42,674 nt of DNA from a virus. Both the position numbers and the translations under genes were made by a program. Location of the stretch: positions 1 through 42,674 of the IMG/VR virus record IMGVR_UViG_3300031623_000012; one strand, written 5' to 3'. Under the pieces are notes generated by a model. It saw nothing but the letters and a program-made list of their open reading frames with translations. It did not search any database and was not told the origin of the DNA. Position 1 is the stretch's first letter. The number at the start of each line of letters is the position of its first letter. Positions 16,634-24,633 of this stretch are shown here, in pieces.

Positions 16634-17690
16634 CTATTTCTTCCTTGGGTTCGGTTGTTGGTTCTATACTTGCTAATTTATCAAATTCTTTCATTAGCAT
16701 ATCCAATTTGGTTCCGACCCAGGCTTTTCTAAAGTCAATATGTTCTTTTCCTTTAGAATCTACGTATTTTAATCTATTTCCGGTTTGTACTAGGATGCCT
16801 TTTTTCTCAAATAAGTCTACTAATCCGCTATAAGGATCCATTCCAGTATCATACGGGATTTTAACTTGCACTGATTCAAAAGGTTTAGCATATCTTGTTT
16901 TCATAACTTTACAAGCGGCTCTAATACCTCTTACATCAGTAATTTTGTTACCTTTAGCGTCTTCTTTTAATTTTAGTTTTTTCATTGCAACAACAATACT
17001 TGATGCATATATGAATCCTTGTCCGCCTGATATTTTATCATCTGGATTAAACATATCTTGTGATGCGTATGTGTGGTTGGTTGCCATAAGTCCGACATTC
17101 CAACTACCAAACATATTAACACAGTTTCTTACAAGTGCTGTTAATGCCTTAGGTTTTCTACCCAAATCACCTTTCATGTCACCTGCTTCAAACTGATTAA
17201 CATCAGTTGGAGTTAACAACATACCCAAACTGTCTATAACAAATAGCACTTTTGGTGCTTCTTCTTTGTCGTCTGCGTGTTGTTCTTTATAAAGTTTCAT
17301 AAAGTCTGAAACTGTTCTTGCCACATCATCAACCATAGATAAACTTAATTTTAAAAGTTTATCTTCCGATGTGTCTACTTTTAATGCTTGTAGCCAAGTT
17401 TCGTCTAATGCGTTCTCGGTATCAATTAGTATAACAAATATACCTTGATCCTGTGCGTTCTTAACAATATTTCCTGCCGCTATGTATGATTTGCCTGACC
17501 CAGATTCTCCTGCAAGTACAGTTACTTTACCTAGTGGAATTCCTTTGTTAAAGTGACCAGTCATTAAATAATTTAATGCATAGTTTCCTGTGCTAATCCA
17601 ATCAGTAGGATCACTAAATCCTATTCCTAATCCTTGAATTGATTTTGTTATGCTTTTTCTAAATTTTGTTGCGTCAAATGGTTTTGTCAT
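16626..17690 (-). CDS. uvsX: UvsX RecA-like recombinase
   Basis: The 354-residue protein has the RecA core: Walker A GESGSGKS at 61-68, the strand-2 acidic 'ILIDTENALDETWLQAL', Walker B 'VLFVIDSLGML' near 150 and 'LMATNHTYASQDMFNPDD', a loop-region equivalent. 'KISGGQGFIYASSIVVAMKK' is typical of UvsX. It catalyses strand invasion for recombination-dependent replication and repair with UvsY and gp32. Promoter sequences lie only nine bases from the ATG, and there is no Shine-Dalgarno, suggesting a leaderless or near-leaderless transcript. Full length compared with T4 (391). Confidence 0.95.
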   Translation of the reverse strand: MTKPFDATKFRKSITKSIQGLGIGFSDPTDWISTGNYALNYLMTGHFNKGIPLGKVTVLAGESGSGKSYIAAGNIVKNAQDQGIFVILIDTENALDETWLQALKVDTSEDKLLKLSLSMVDDVARTVSDFMKLYKEQHADDKEEAPKVLFVIDSLGMLLTPTDVNQFEAGDMKGDLGRKPKALTALVRNCVNMFGSWNVGLMATNHTYASQDMFNPDDKISGGQGFIYASSIVVAMKKLKLKEDAKGNKITDVRGIRAACKVMKTRYAKPFESVQVKIPYDTGMDPYSGLVDLFEKKGILVQTGNRLKYVDSKGKEHIDFRKAWVGTKLDMLMKEFDKLASIEPTTEPKEEIDG

Positions 17691-17698
17691 AATTTAAT

Positions 17699-17727
17699 AT
17701 TTTAGCATACAAGGTCCTAATCGTCAA
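17699..17727 (-). promoter_or_regulatory. Sigma70-type promoter of uvsX
   Basis: On the minus strand, -35 TTGACG (17722-17727), a 17-bp spacer and -10 TAAAAT (17699-17704) precede the ATG at 17690. The -35 box falls in the loop of the hairpin at 17707-17747. The predicted start is about 17692, two bases before the ATG. Confidence 0.65.
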
Positions 17728-17747
17728 TATAAATTAAGACCTTGTAT
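17707..17747. repeat. Perfect 10-bp inverted repeat between gp32 and uvsX
   Basis: ATACAAGGTC (17707-17716) pairs with GACCTTGTAT (17738-17747). After one mismatch, TAAT/ATTA continues the stem, leaving an 11-base loop. There is no long U-run after it on the minus strand, so termination of gp32 transcription would be imperfect at best. It may be an attenuator, an mRNA 3'-end stabiliser or a protein-binding site. It encloses the uvsX -35 box. Confidence 0.7.
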
Positions 17748-17754
17748 TTGGTTA

Positions 17755-18777
17755 TTATTTTGCTTGTCTTGATCTTATTAGTTTTAAGATGTCTTCTGCT
17801 CTTTTGGCACTATCACCTGCAGGTTGTACAGTCGATTGTGCTGTTGGAGTTGAAGATGGTGCTAACACCGGTGCCGCTTCTGTTACTGGCATCGTTGTTG
17901 CTACCGCTGGTGCTACTTCAGAATTTGGTATATCTGATGTTTTTTCTACTGCAACAGGTCTACTTGCTGTTGGTACAGACACTTGTCTAGCACCTACGCC
18001 TGCAGGTCTATAATATTGCCCATACTTCTCAAGATCATACGCTTCACCCTCAACAGATGCTTCAAATAATTCTTTGATTATTTTTACTTCTGCGTCGGTT
18101 GGTTGTTTTGGTCTATAGTCTGATAAATTGTGTAAACCAAATTTATCAATAGCCGCTCTTTCTTTTTCATCGAGAGCACGTTCTCTTCTTGACCATTTTG
18201 ATGTTGAGTAATCAGCGTATCCACCTTTAGAAGTTTTATTAACTCTAAAGTCAACACCTTTTACCATATCAGTTGGTAACTCTTCCATCTCTGGATCAAG
18301 TAATGCCGATCTAATAATGTTAAAAATTTGAGGTCCAATAATAAATCTTCTAATTGGGTTCTCTGGTGTTGTATCTTCGTTTAATGGATTAGTTACAACA
18401 AAACCTTGGAAAATATAACTTTTCTTTTTCCAATATTTTCTGCCCATGTCTTCCATGCTTTTATCTTTAAACCATGGTCTAACTTCTGTTAGAACTGGAC
18501 AAGTTTTGCCATACATTTCCATACACGGTACTTGTACTTGAATTGGACGAGAATCAGTTTGACCTTTAATACCTGCAAAAGGTAGTTTGATCATATTTCT
18601 CTCAGTCCAAAAGAAAGTGTTCGCAGTATCTCTGTCAGGTAAAAATCTAACAACAGATTCCTGTCCTTCTTGTATGTTCCAGTGTGGGTAAATGGCGTTG
18701 TCTCCGCCTGTTTGTGAACCTGAGCGATTTGGTTCGTTTGCTTTTAACTTCGCTCTTATTTCAGCCAATGTAGCCAT
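17755..18777 (-). CDS. 32: gp32 single-stranded DNA-binding protein
   Basis: The 340-residue protein has a gp32-type N-terminus (MATLAEIRAKLKANE, the cooperativity region), an OB-fold core with 'WNIQEGQESVVRFLPD' and 'KKKSYIFQGFVVTNPL', and an Ala/Pro/Thr-rich linker before the C-terminal tail (residues ~265-340). In place of T4's zinc knuckle (one His, three Cys) only Cys85 and Cys93 remain, and the second Cys of T4 CPVC is Leu (CPVL), so zinc binding is probably lost. The tail is less acidic than in T4. A strong AAGGAGG site lies 10 bases upstream of the ATG. gp32 coats ssDNA for replication and recombination with UvsX/UvsY. Confidence 0.92.
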   Translation of the reverse strand: MATLAEIRAKLKANEPNRSGSQTGGDNAIYPHWNIQEGQESVVRFLPDRDTANTFFWTERNMIKLPFAGIKGQTDSRPIQVQVPCMEMYGKTCPVLTEVRPWFKDKSMEDMGRKYWKKKSYIFQGFVVTNPLNEDTTPENPIRRFIIGPQIFNIIRSALLDPEMEELPTDMVKGVDFRVNKTSKGGYADYSTSKWSRRERALDEKERAAIDKFGLHNLSDYRPKQPTDAEVKIIKELFEASVEGEAYDLEKYGQYYRPAGVGARQVSVPTASRPVAVEKTSDIPNSEVAPAVATTMPVTEAAPVLAPSSTPTAQSTVQPAGDSAKRAEDILKLIRSRQAK

Positions 18778-18820
18778 AATGTAAGCCTCCTTGTGTGCCT
18801 ATGTTGTTGTTTGCCTAAAT

Positions 18821-18849
18821 GTATATTAAGCTTCTTATTCTTAATATAC
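18821..18849 (-). promoter_or_regulatory. gp32 leader hairpin, candidate translational operator
   Basis: GTATATTAAG and CTTAATATAC form a perfect 10-bp stem with a 9-base loop, 44-72 bases before the gp32 start codon. It is followed by an A/C-rich unstructured stretch and AAGGAGG. T4 gene 32 mRNA has a structured operator at a similar distance that nucleates gp32 autorepression. No loop-pairing partner for a pseudoknot is obvious, and no U-run follows, so it does not look like a terminator. Confidence 0.6.
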
Positions 18850-18854
18850 TACTA

Positions 18855-18862
18855 TATTTATC
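18855..18862 (-). promoter_or_regulatory. Late-promoter-like GATAAATA before gp32
   Basis: The site matches seven of eight bases of TATAAATA. The predicted start (about 18849) coincides with the first base of the gp32 leader hairpin, so the transcript would carry a 5'-terminal stem-loop. Confidence 0.4.
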
Positions 18863-18871
18863 TAATAATGT

Positions 18872-19276
18872 CTAGTAAAAAATCTTATTTTTATCGAAAA
18901 TAAAGAATGGATAATCAAATTTAAAAGTATAGGTACCATTATATGACAAATAACCATGCGTTTTTATATCCTCGCTCTTGTCAGTAATGTAAGATCCTAA
19001 TATATCAAATTGCTTTAAAGAATCTTTGGTAATTTGACATTGTATATCTTTTACAATAACAAATATATCTTTTGTAATTTTATTTCCTTCTAATACAGTA
19101 TCTCTATCGTTTTTGTTTTTTAAACTAATAGATAATGTGTTTGCGCCTATAACAGGGTTTAATTCAAAAGAATTTTTATTATATTCCCCAGAATGAATTG
19201 TTTCGTTATTAAAAATAATTTCACCTGCAGGACATTTATTGGATCTTTTACCAATTTCTATATTAAAATTAATCAT
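18872..19276 (-). CDS. Small beta-rich protein partnered with radical SAM gene
   Basis: The 134-residue protein looks all-beta. 'GANTLSISLKNKNDRDTVLE' and a C-terminal 'GYLSYNGTYTFKFDYPFFIF' recall small beta-sandwich proteins I associate with marine T4-like phages ('N-x-L-x-I ... G-x-NG-x-W-x-F-x-F-x-x-PFY'); this is recollection, not a search result. The Gly-Ala-Asn and terminal aromatic strand resemble carbohydrate-binding modules. It starts directly after the radical SAM stop codon, so the two are co-transcribed. Function unknown: a substrate of the radical SAM enzyme or a binding partner are both possible. Confidence 0.7.
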   Translation of the reverse strand: MINFNIEIGKRSNKCPAGEIIFNNETIHSGEYNKNSFELNPVIGANTLSISLKNKNDRDTVLEGNKITKDIFVIVKDIQCQITKDSLKQFDILGSYITDKSEDIKTHGYLSYNGTYTFKFDYPFFIFDKNKIFY

Positions 19277-20800
19277 TTAATTTTTACTTTTGTTCCATTC
19301 ACGAATTAATCGATCGGCCATTTCTTTTTTTGTTTTATATCTGTATTCTGTCATGTATCCGTTAGTATGACAATATTCTATTAATTCGGTCCACCAAGTT
19401 ACCCTATTAATAAATGTGTTATCTGGATTTTGTTTACTATACCAATAATCATATATTAATCCTACGCCGGGTTTTACATCTTCCCAAGTAATATCTAGTT
19501 GTCTAGCATGAGTATCATATAATGGAGATCCTGGTAATAAATGTAATACACCTACTGGATTGACACTCATTTTTGGAAATGGAATATCTTTATATTTTTT
19601 TACTAACGCAAGTGTTTCTTCGAAATCTTTTCTTGTTTCAGTAACATAGCCAGTCATTATATTCCATTCTTGAGTAATACCAACATTATAAAGGCTTTCA
19701 ATCATTAAATGTAAATCATCATTTGTAAATTTTTTCTTCATGTGTGTTCGCACTGCTTCACTGCCCGATTCGACACCAATAGTAACGTGTTTACAGCCAG
19801 CTTCTGCCATAAGATGATAATCATCAGCAGTAGTTTGTCCTTTTGGTCGTGCAATATATTCTCCAAAATAATTTATTGTTCGTGGTAATCTTTTTGCAAG
19901 TGCTGTATTCATTTGTCTAAATGCTTTCATTGATCCGTTTATTAACGAATCAGATAACATAAAATTTGTTATTCCTTGCTTCTCATATATCTCAATCATT
20001 TCATCAGCAATTCTATTACCGTCTTTAAAGACAAATTTTGGTTCAAATGAAAATACATCACAAAATGTACATCTTCTTACACACCCTTTAGAACCGGTTA
20101 TGGTAGCCGCAACATCGTGGGTATATAAAACAGATTTTTGTTCAGCTGAAAGAAAAATATTTGAATTGTTTTTATAAAGATCTAATTTATAATCAATATA
20201 AGAAGGTGCAGGTAATTGGTTTAGTTCTTCAGCTGTTAATTGTGTATTAGTATTAAATTTTCCTTTTTTATTATTAAGTAGAATATCGATTAATAAACTT
20301 TCACTTTCATTTATTACAATGGTATCACATAGTCCAGTTTCTATTAGCACATCAGACATTTTTTTATTATTTTTGTAAGAATGGTTGGTATTATCGTCTT
20401 TACTAATACCTGGTCCACCAAGTATAATTTTTTGTTTAGGTTTAAATTTTTTTATATAATAACAAATATCGTGTGTAAATGTTAAACTTTGATAACTTAA
20501 TAGTGAAAATCCTATCCAGTTAGATTTTAAATTTATTAATTCTTTTGCTTTTTCTTCCACCCATTGATGATACCAGTCATAGGCTTCAACAGACATCTTA
20601 GTAAAAAACATTAGATATTGTTCTACATCTACAGCAATTTTTTTATTATAATATGCGATTTGTAATTCTAGATTGTAATCTAATGTTGTAGCTTTAAGTC
20701 CATTTGAGTTACATATTGCTTTTAGTAATGCCGGAGCCATTGGCATGGCATCAATTTTGGTAAAAGGAGTATATACAAATACTGCGTGATACTTTATCAT
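19277..20800 (-). CDS. Radical SAM protein with B12-binding-like N-terminal domain
   Basis: The 507-residue protein has a cobalamin-binding-like Rossmann domain (about 1-170; 'IGFSLLSYQSLTF', 'IILGGPGIS') but lacks the usual D-x-H-x-x-G cobalt ligand motif. The radical SAM core contains CX3CX2C in 'GCVRRCTFCDVF' near residue 240, then 'HVTIGVESGSEAVRTHM' and 'IMTGYVTETRKDFEETL', the SAM-contacting strands of B12-type and methylthiotransferase-like enzymes. The chemistry cannot be assigned; methylation, ring closure or cleavage are options. It needs an electron donor, and the 7Fe ferredoxin at 6716-7039 could serve. A late-type promoter lies upstream and the small beta protein follows. Confidence 0.85.
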   Translation of the reverse strand: MIKYHAVFVYTPFTKIDAMPMAPALLKAICNSNGLKATTLDYNLELQIAYYNKKIAVDVEQYLMFFTKMSVEAYDWYHQWVEEKAKELINLKSNWIGFSLLSYQSLTFTHDICYYIKKFKPKQKIILGGPGISKDDNTNHSYKNNKKMSDVLIETGLCDTIVINESESLLIDILLNNKKGKFNTNTQLTAEELNQLPAPSYIDYKLDLYKNNSNIFLSAEQKSVLYTHDVAATITGSKGCVRRCTFCDVFSFEPKFVFKDGNRIADEMIEIYEKQGITNFMLSDSLINGSMKAFRQMNTALAKRLPRTINYFGEYIARPKGQTTADDYHLMAEAGCKHVTIGVESGSEAVRTHMKKKFTNDDLHLMIESLYNVGITQEWNIMTGYVTETRKDFEETLALVKKYKDIPFPKMSVNPVGVLHLLPGSPLYDTHARQLDITWEDVKPGVGLIYDYWYSKQNPDNTFINRVTWWTELIEYCHTNGYMTEYRYKTKKEMADRLIREWNKSKN

Positions 20801-20814
20801 ACCTAATTATATAG

Positions 20815-20822
20815 TATTTAAT
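20815..20822 (-). promoter_or_regulatory. Late-promoter-like ATTAAATA before the radical SAM gene
   Basis: The predicted start is about nine bases before ATG 20800, leaving a tiny leader that contains TTAGG as the only ribosome-site candidate. It matches six of eight bases of the T4 consensus. Confidence 0.4.
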
Positions 20823-20842
20823 CTAGGTGGTCAAGTATGAAA

Positions 20843-22747
20843 TTATTGGTATTTAGAAAGATATTTTATTCTAGCAATTTGAAGGCCTGCTTCGCCTGTT
20901 ACTCGGTCACTGTCGCCTTCAATGCCTGAGATGTTTTGTGCGTGATCGTCTGTTTTATTTTTAATTGATTCTACTATGCTAGTTCTTGATTCTTTTAGTT
21001 TTTCTGTATTAAATTTTTCAATAGCAGTTTCAATTGCAGTAGTTTTGTCACCACCTTCTTTTAAATGTTGTTCAATAAAAGGTTTGATGTCTTCAAATTT
21101 ACCACTAAATTTTTTCTTGTCTGCTTTTTCTTTCTCTGCTTTTTCTTCTTGTTCTTTGTCGTCTGCTTCATCATCTGGATCTCTAATGACCATATCTGGA
21201 GCATTGTCTTCTTTAGGATTAATTGTATTGTCTACCCAATTTTCAAATTCTGCTGTTTCGCCTTTTGCTTTTTTATCTAATTTAGGATGTGCTTTTGGTT
21301 TAAATGCATTAGCATCCATTCTTACTTCATCTGCATATGCAGGATCTGATTGCATTTTTTTATAGTCGTCAATATATCTTCTTGCTAATTGTACTGCAAT
21401 TGATTTATTTTTTGGCCAATCGCTATCAGGATCATTAAACAATTCACCTTCTCTTTCTAAACCGTCAGCAACTCTAGATGCAAAGTTGGCAACTCTTTCG
21501 TCGTTGTTATCAGCAGTAAGCATACGTGATGCTATGTCAGAAAGAATACTTCCTAACATTGTATTTTTATTATTAAATTTTGTTACTGATAACATTTTAT
21601 CAGCCGAATCATCTTTTCTTAATATTAATTTTTTCTTAGGGTTAGTTAAAAATCCTTGTACTATTGCTCCATGATCAACAATTGGTTCTGCAGGAGCATC
21701 AATGGCATCATCTTCTTCGGGTTTATATTCGCTCATAATTCCGTGTATTAATGGTAATGCGTCCTCAACCCTATCATCTAGATTTTTTAATGTAAATTTT
21801 TCTCTGTATGCACTTCTTTCATCGTCACTTAATTCTGCAACTGCTGATGGTTTAAAGTTTTTAATAGTTTCATCATAATGTGCTTGTTTGTTTAAGTTTT
21901 TCATGTACGTTCTTAAATTTTCTAATTTTAATTTTGTTTGTTCAATTATATCACCAGCATTATCATTTAATTGATCTTTGTGTGAAACGTATCTAGAAAA
22001 TGAATTTAATTGTGCAATATTTTCTGATGTTTTAATAATGTGTTCTCCAAATTCGTCATGTGGTCTTCCTCCATTAGCAACGTGTCTTGTCATTGCTCTT
22101 GCACCTGCTAAATGAGTAATTGGATATTTGAATCTTTCACCATCTTCGTTTTCAATGTATAGTGAACTAATATGTCTAGATCTTGCACCAGGTACGTTTT
22201 CATCAACTGGTCCTGAGTGTCTAATTATTAATCTTGTTTTGTCTAAGTTTTCGTATGAAGATTTTGAAGTTCCTGTTAAGCCTTCTGCAACTGGTTCTGC
22301 AATTGGTGCCTTTTCAACACCTGCTAATTTAGTAATTCTGTCTATCTCTTCTTGCATATCATCAGTATTTACCGTTTGATTCGCATCTGCGAGATTTTGA
22401 TAATCTTGCTTCGATAGGTTCGATTTAGTTATATCACGCACATCAAAACGTAATTGATGCTCTACTGCAAAGTCTTTTAATTCTTTAAGAAACGCATACC
22501 ATTCTGTTTTGCTATCTTCGTCAATTTTGTTTACTAAATCCCGGTTGTAAAATACTTTCATATTTTCACCGTCTGCTAATGACACACTTACACGTCCAAA
22601 TGTATCAGCATCTTCTTTAAATTCAAAGTCAAAAAATACAGCCTCACCAGCATCTGCTGTAGGTTCGCCCGATTCATTACCTATTTCTATATTAGAAAAT
22701 TGTGATCTAATCTTATTAAACAAGTCAGCTGACGTTTTTGGGTTCAT
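20843..22747 (-). CDS. Large conserved marine-phage protein of unknown function, probable late gene
   Basis: The 634-residue acidic protein has no enzyme motif I recognise. The N-terminal region 'AVFFDFEFKEDADTFGRVSV' is followed by a 'RSRHISSLYIENEDGERFKY' and 'THLAGARAMTRHVANGGRPH' region (about residues 185-235). A central helical part follows, then a charged coiled-coil segment (~540-580, Glu/Lys repeats) and a C-terminus 'EAGLQIARIKYLSKYQ'. The motif 'DRITKLAGVEKAP' near 140 recurs as 'IMKLAGVHQ' in the protein at 24634. An exact TATAAATA promoter six bases before the ATG classes it as late. A virion or morphogenesis role is inferred from position behind terminase and from promoter type. 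Confidence 0.75.
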   Translation of the reverse strand: MNPKTSADLFNKIRSQFSNIEIGNESGEPTADAGEAVFFDFEFKEDADTFGRVSVSLADGENMKVFYNRDLVNKIDEDSKTEWYAFLKELKDFAVEHQLRFDVRDITKSNLSKQDYQNLADANQTVNTDDMQEEIDRITKLAGVEKAPIAEPVAEGLTGTSKSSYENLDKTRLIIRHSGPVDENVPGARSRHISSLYIENEDGERFKYPITHLAGARAMTRHVANGGRPHDEFGEHIIKTSENIAQLNSFSRYVSHKDQLNDNAGDIIEQTKLKLENLRTYMKNLNKQAHYDETIKNFKPSAVAELSDDERSAYREKFTLKNLDDRVEDALPLIHGIMSEYKPEEDDAIDAPAEPIVDHGAIVQGFLTNPKKKLILRKDDSADKMLSVTKFNNKNTMLGSILSDIASRMLTADNNDERVANFASRVADGLEREGELFNDPDSDWPKNKSIAVQLARRYIDDYKKMQSDPAYADEVRMDANAFKPKAHPKLDKKAKGETAEFENWVDNTINPKEDNAPDMVIRDPDDEADDKEQEEKAEKEKADKKKFSGKFEDIKPFIEQHLKEGGDKTTAIETAIEKFNTEKLKESRTSIVESIKNKTDDHAQNISGIEGDSDRVTGEAGLQIARIKYLSKYQ

Positions 22748-22753
22748 ATAGTG

Positions 22754-22761
22754 TATTTATA
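22754..22761 (-). promoter_or_regulatory. T4-type late promoter TATAAATA
   Basis: An exact consensus on the minus strand lies six bases before ATG 22747. It sits in the 20-bp gap after gp17. The mRNA would begin within a base or so of the start codon. Confidence 0.65.
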
Positions 22762-22767
22762 GTATTC

Positions 22768-24363
22768 TTATCCGTATAGGTTTGCAAATATAGGCATTGG
22801 TGCTGTCCACTCTGATGTTCGATCAGTCCATTTTTCAAATATTTTAGGATCAAAATCTGCCAATACTTTCATCATACGTGTCATTAATAAACATGAACTA
22901 ACAAGGTCGTCATGTTGCCCGGGTTTTGCTTTAAAACTCATGCCAGTTGCGACAAAATCTTTTAATTCAGATATTAATAATTTTGAACAAAGTTTCATTT
23001 TATCGTTTTCGACTAATTCTTTAAATTTAGTACAAGCATCAATTTTGTGTTTTGCAGTTGTATTAAAGCCTCTTCTAAATTTTCTTCTATGTCCTTTTCT
23101 GATAGGTTCTGATAAAAACATACCTTGAATATTTTCTTCGCCAATATCCATAACTCTTAAAAGTGCCGCTTCACCTATTGCATTATTTTCCATACTATAA
23201 AATATTTGAGGTGATGCACTAGAATCTTTTTCCATAATTATTTCGCAAATATGTTGTGTAATCCCTTGTAGTATTCTAACTTGTTGATTCATCGGTGTTT
23301 CGTTATGATGCCATTCTGCTACTTGGTCCATTGTGGGTAATTCAAATACTTGTATAGCCGCATAGTCACCACCTGTTCCCATACTAGGATCTAATGAAAC
23401 CATGTAAGTCATACCAGGCGTTGGTCTTTTATACCAACGTACTTGTCCTGTGTTTTCTAAAGGAAGAGTACCTTCTAATTCTGCTAGTTTAGTAGAGTTA
23501 ATTAATGTTTCATCAAAGATTAAAAATTCACATTCGTGTTCCCTTTTAAATCTTTCAATACCAATTCTAGATCTTTCTGTTTCCGCCCATACCTCATCTC
23601 GGTCGGGGTGTTCTGACCAGTGTGCTTTCATGGCATAGAAACCATTAGTTCCTACTATTTTATCGTTGCCATATTCGTCGAATCTTTTGTTTGCCTCTTT
23701 CCAAATTAATGCAAATTGGTCTTCATCACTGTTTGGAGTTGAAGTAATTAAACATTTACCTCCAGTTGATAGTGTTGGAGATAGTGAAGTCCAAAATTCT
23801 TTTGCTTTATCGGGTGGTTGCACGAATGCAAACTCATCACAATAAATCATTGTTAAGGACATACCCCGTCCTGTGTTTTCTGTTGTAGTAGTTGCTGATA
23901 TTTTAGAACCGTTATCAAACTCAATCGAATTTCTATTATATTGCACAACACCTGCTTTAATCCAACTAGGTAACATTTCATAAGCATAACGCACCCTAGA
24001 CATAATGTCTGATGCTCCTGCGTATTTGTGTGCGGCAATTAGTATTTGTGAATCTGGTCTAAACATAGCATACCAAATAAGGTATCCCGATGCACAAGTA
24101 GTTTTACCTGTTTGTCTTGGTAGCATAGCAATACTAAATCTATTTTTATTATATGCGTCAATTAATCTTTTTTGGAACTCATATGGCTTGAACGGCATCT
24201 CACCTTTTACAGGATGTTGAATTTTCATAAACGTTTCCATAAAGAACAAAGGACCAGTGTCCTTGTTCATACACTGTTCAAGTTGTAACACCTGTTCTTT
24301 AGTGTATTTGTGCTTTTTATGGGCACGTTTTATCTGTTCACTATCTAATGAGACATAAGCCAT
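22768..24363 (-). CDS. 17: Terminase large subunit gp17 (packaging ATPase/nuclease)
   Basis: The 531-residue protein has ATPase motor motifs: adenine-binding 'FKPYEFQKRLIDAY', Walker A 'LPRQTGKT' (81-88), Walker B 'MIYCDEFAF' near 170 and coupling motif 'LITSTPNS'. The RNase H-like nuclease follows with 'SLDPSMGTGGDYAAI' near 325, an acidic Glu in the middle and 'GQHDDLVSS' near 487. It cuts concatemers and pumps DNA into the prohead with gp16 and the portal. Slightly shorter than T4 gp17 (610). A late-like CTTAAATA lies seven bases before the ATG. Confidence 0.95.
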   Translation of the reverse strand: MAYVSLDSEQIKRAHKKHKYTKEQVLQLEQCMNKDTGPLFFMETFMKIQHPVKGEMPFKPYEFQKRLIDAYNKNRFSIAMLPRQTGKTTCASGYLIWYAMFRPDSQILIAAHKYAGASDIMSRVRYAYEMLPSWIKAGVVQYNRNSIEFDNGSKISATTTTENTGRGMSLTMIYCDEFAFVQPPDKAKEFWTSLSPTLSTGGKCLITSTPNSDEDQFALIWKEANKRFDEYGNDKIVGTNGFYAMKAHWSEHPDRDEVWAETERSRIGIERFKREHECEFLIFDETLINSTKLAELEGTLPLENTGQVRWYKRPTPGMTYMVSLDPSMGTGGDYAAIQVFELPTMDQVAEWHHNETPMNQQVRILQGITQHICEIIMEKDSSASPQIFYSMENNAIGEAALLRVMDIGEENIQGMFLSEPIRKGHRRKFRRGFNTTAKHKIDACTKFKELVENDKMKLCSKLLISELKDFVATGMSFKAKPGQHDDLVSSCLLMTRMMKVLADFDPKIFEKWTDRTSEWTAPMPIFANLYG

Positions 24364-24370
24364 AGTATAG

Positions 24371-24378
24371 TATTTAAG
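24371..24378 (-). promoter_or_regulatory. Late-promoter-like CTTAAATA before gp17
   Basis: It retains the TAAATA core with two mismatches to the T4 consensus, ending seven bases before ATG 24363. Predicted leader about one or two bases. Confidence 0.35.
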
Positions 24379-24399
24379 GTTATTTTTATGTTAAGAAAA

Positions 24400-24618
24400 C
24401 TAACTGTTTAAGTCAGGCTTTTGTAAATTAACAGCACAAGGTCCTTTTGCCGCTATATCTACGTCAAATGTTATTGATTCACCTTCATTTAAACTATCAA
24501 GACCTGCGGCCTTAACAGCTGAAACGTGAACGAATACATCTTTTTCTTTATCTTCTCTGGCTATAAATCCAAACCCTTTGTTGGGATTAAACCATTTTAC
24601 TTTTCCGTTTACACTCAT
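24400..24618 (-). CDS. Cold-shock-domain nucleic-acid-binding protein
   Basis: The 72-residue protein is a single cold-shock domain: 'GKVKWFNPNKGFGFIARED' with RNP1 KGFGFI at 14-19 and RNP2 'DVFVHVSAV' at 27-35. All aromatic RNA-contact residues are present and the length equals bacterial CspA. CSD proteins bind single-stranded RNA or DNA and can melt mRNA structure or antiterminate. It lies between the 444-aa protein and gp17 in the late morphogenesis operon, an unusual place for an RNA chaperone. Confidence 0.95.
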   Translation of the reverse strand: MSVNGKVKWFNPNKGFGFIAREDKEKDVFVHVSAVKAAGLDSLNEGESITFDVDIAAKGPCAVNLQKPDLNS

Positions 24619-24633
24619 ATTTTTTGATTATTT

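Noticed and set aside
17742-17990. Leu/Val-rich plus-strand frame resembling a membrane protein
   Set aside because: Complement of the Ala/Thr/Pro-rich gp32 linker; no start signal.
20976-21365. Plus-strand frame of 129 codons rich in Ser/Leu/Phe
   Set aside because: It is antisense to the 634-aa gene; composition is what the complement of an acidic Lys/Glu-rich gene gives, with no promoter or ribosome site.
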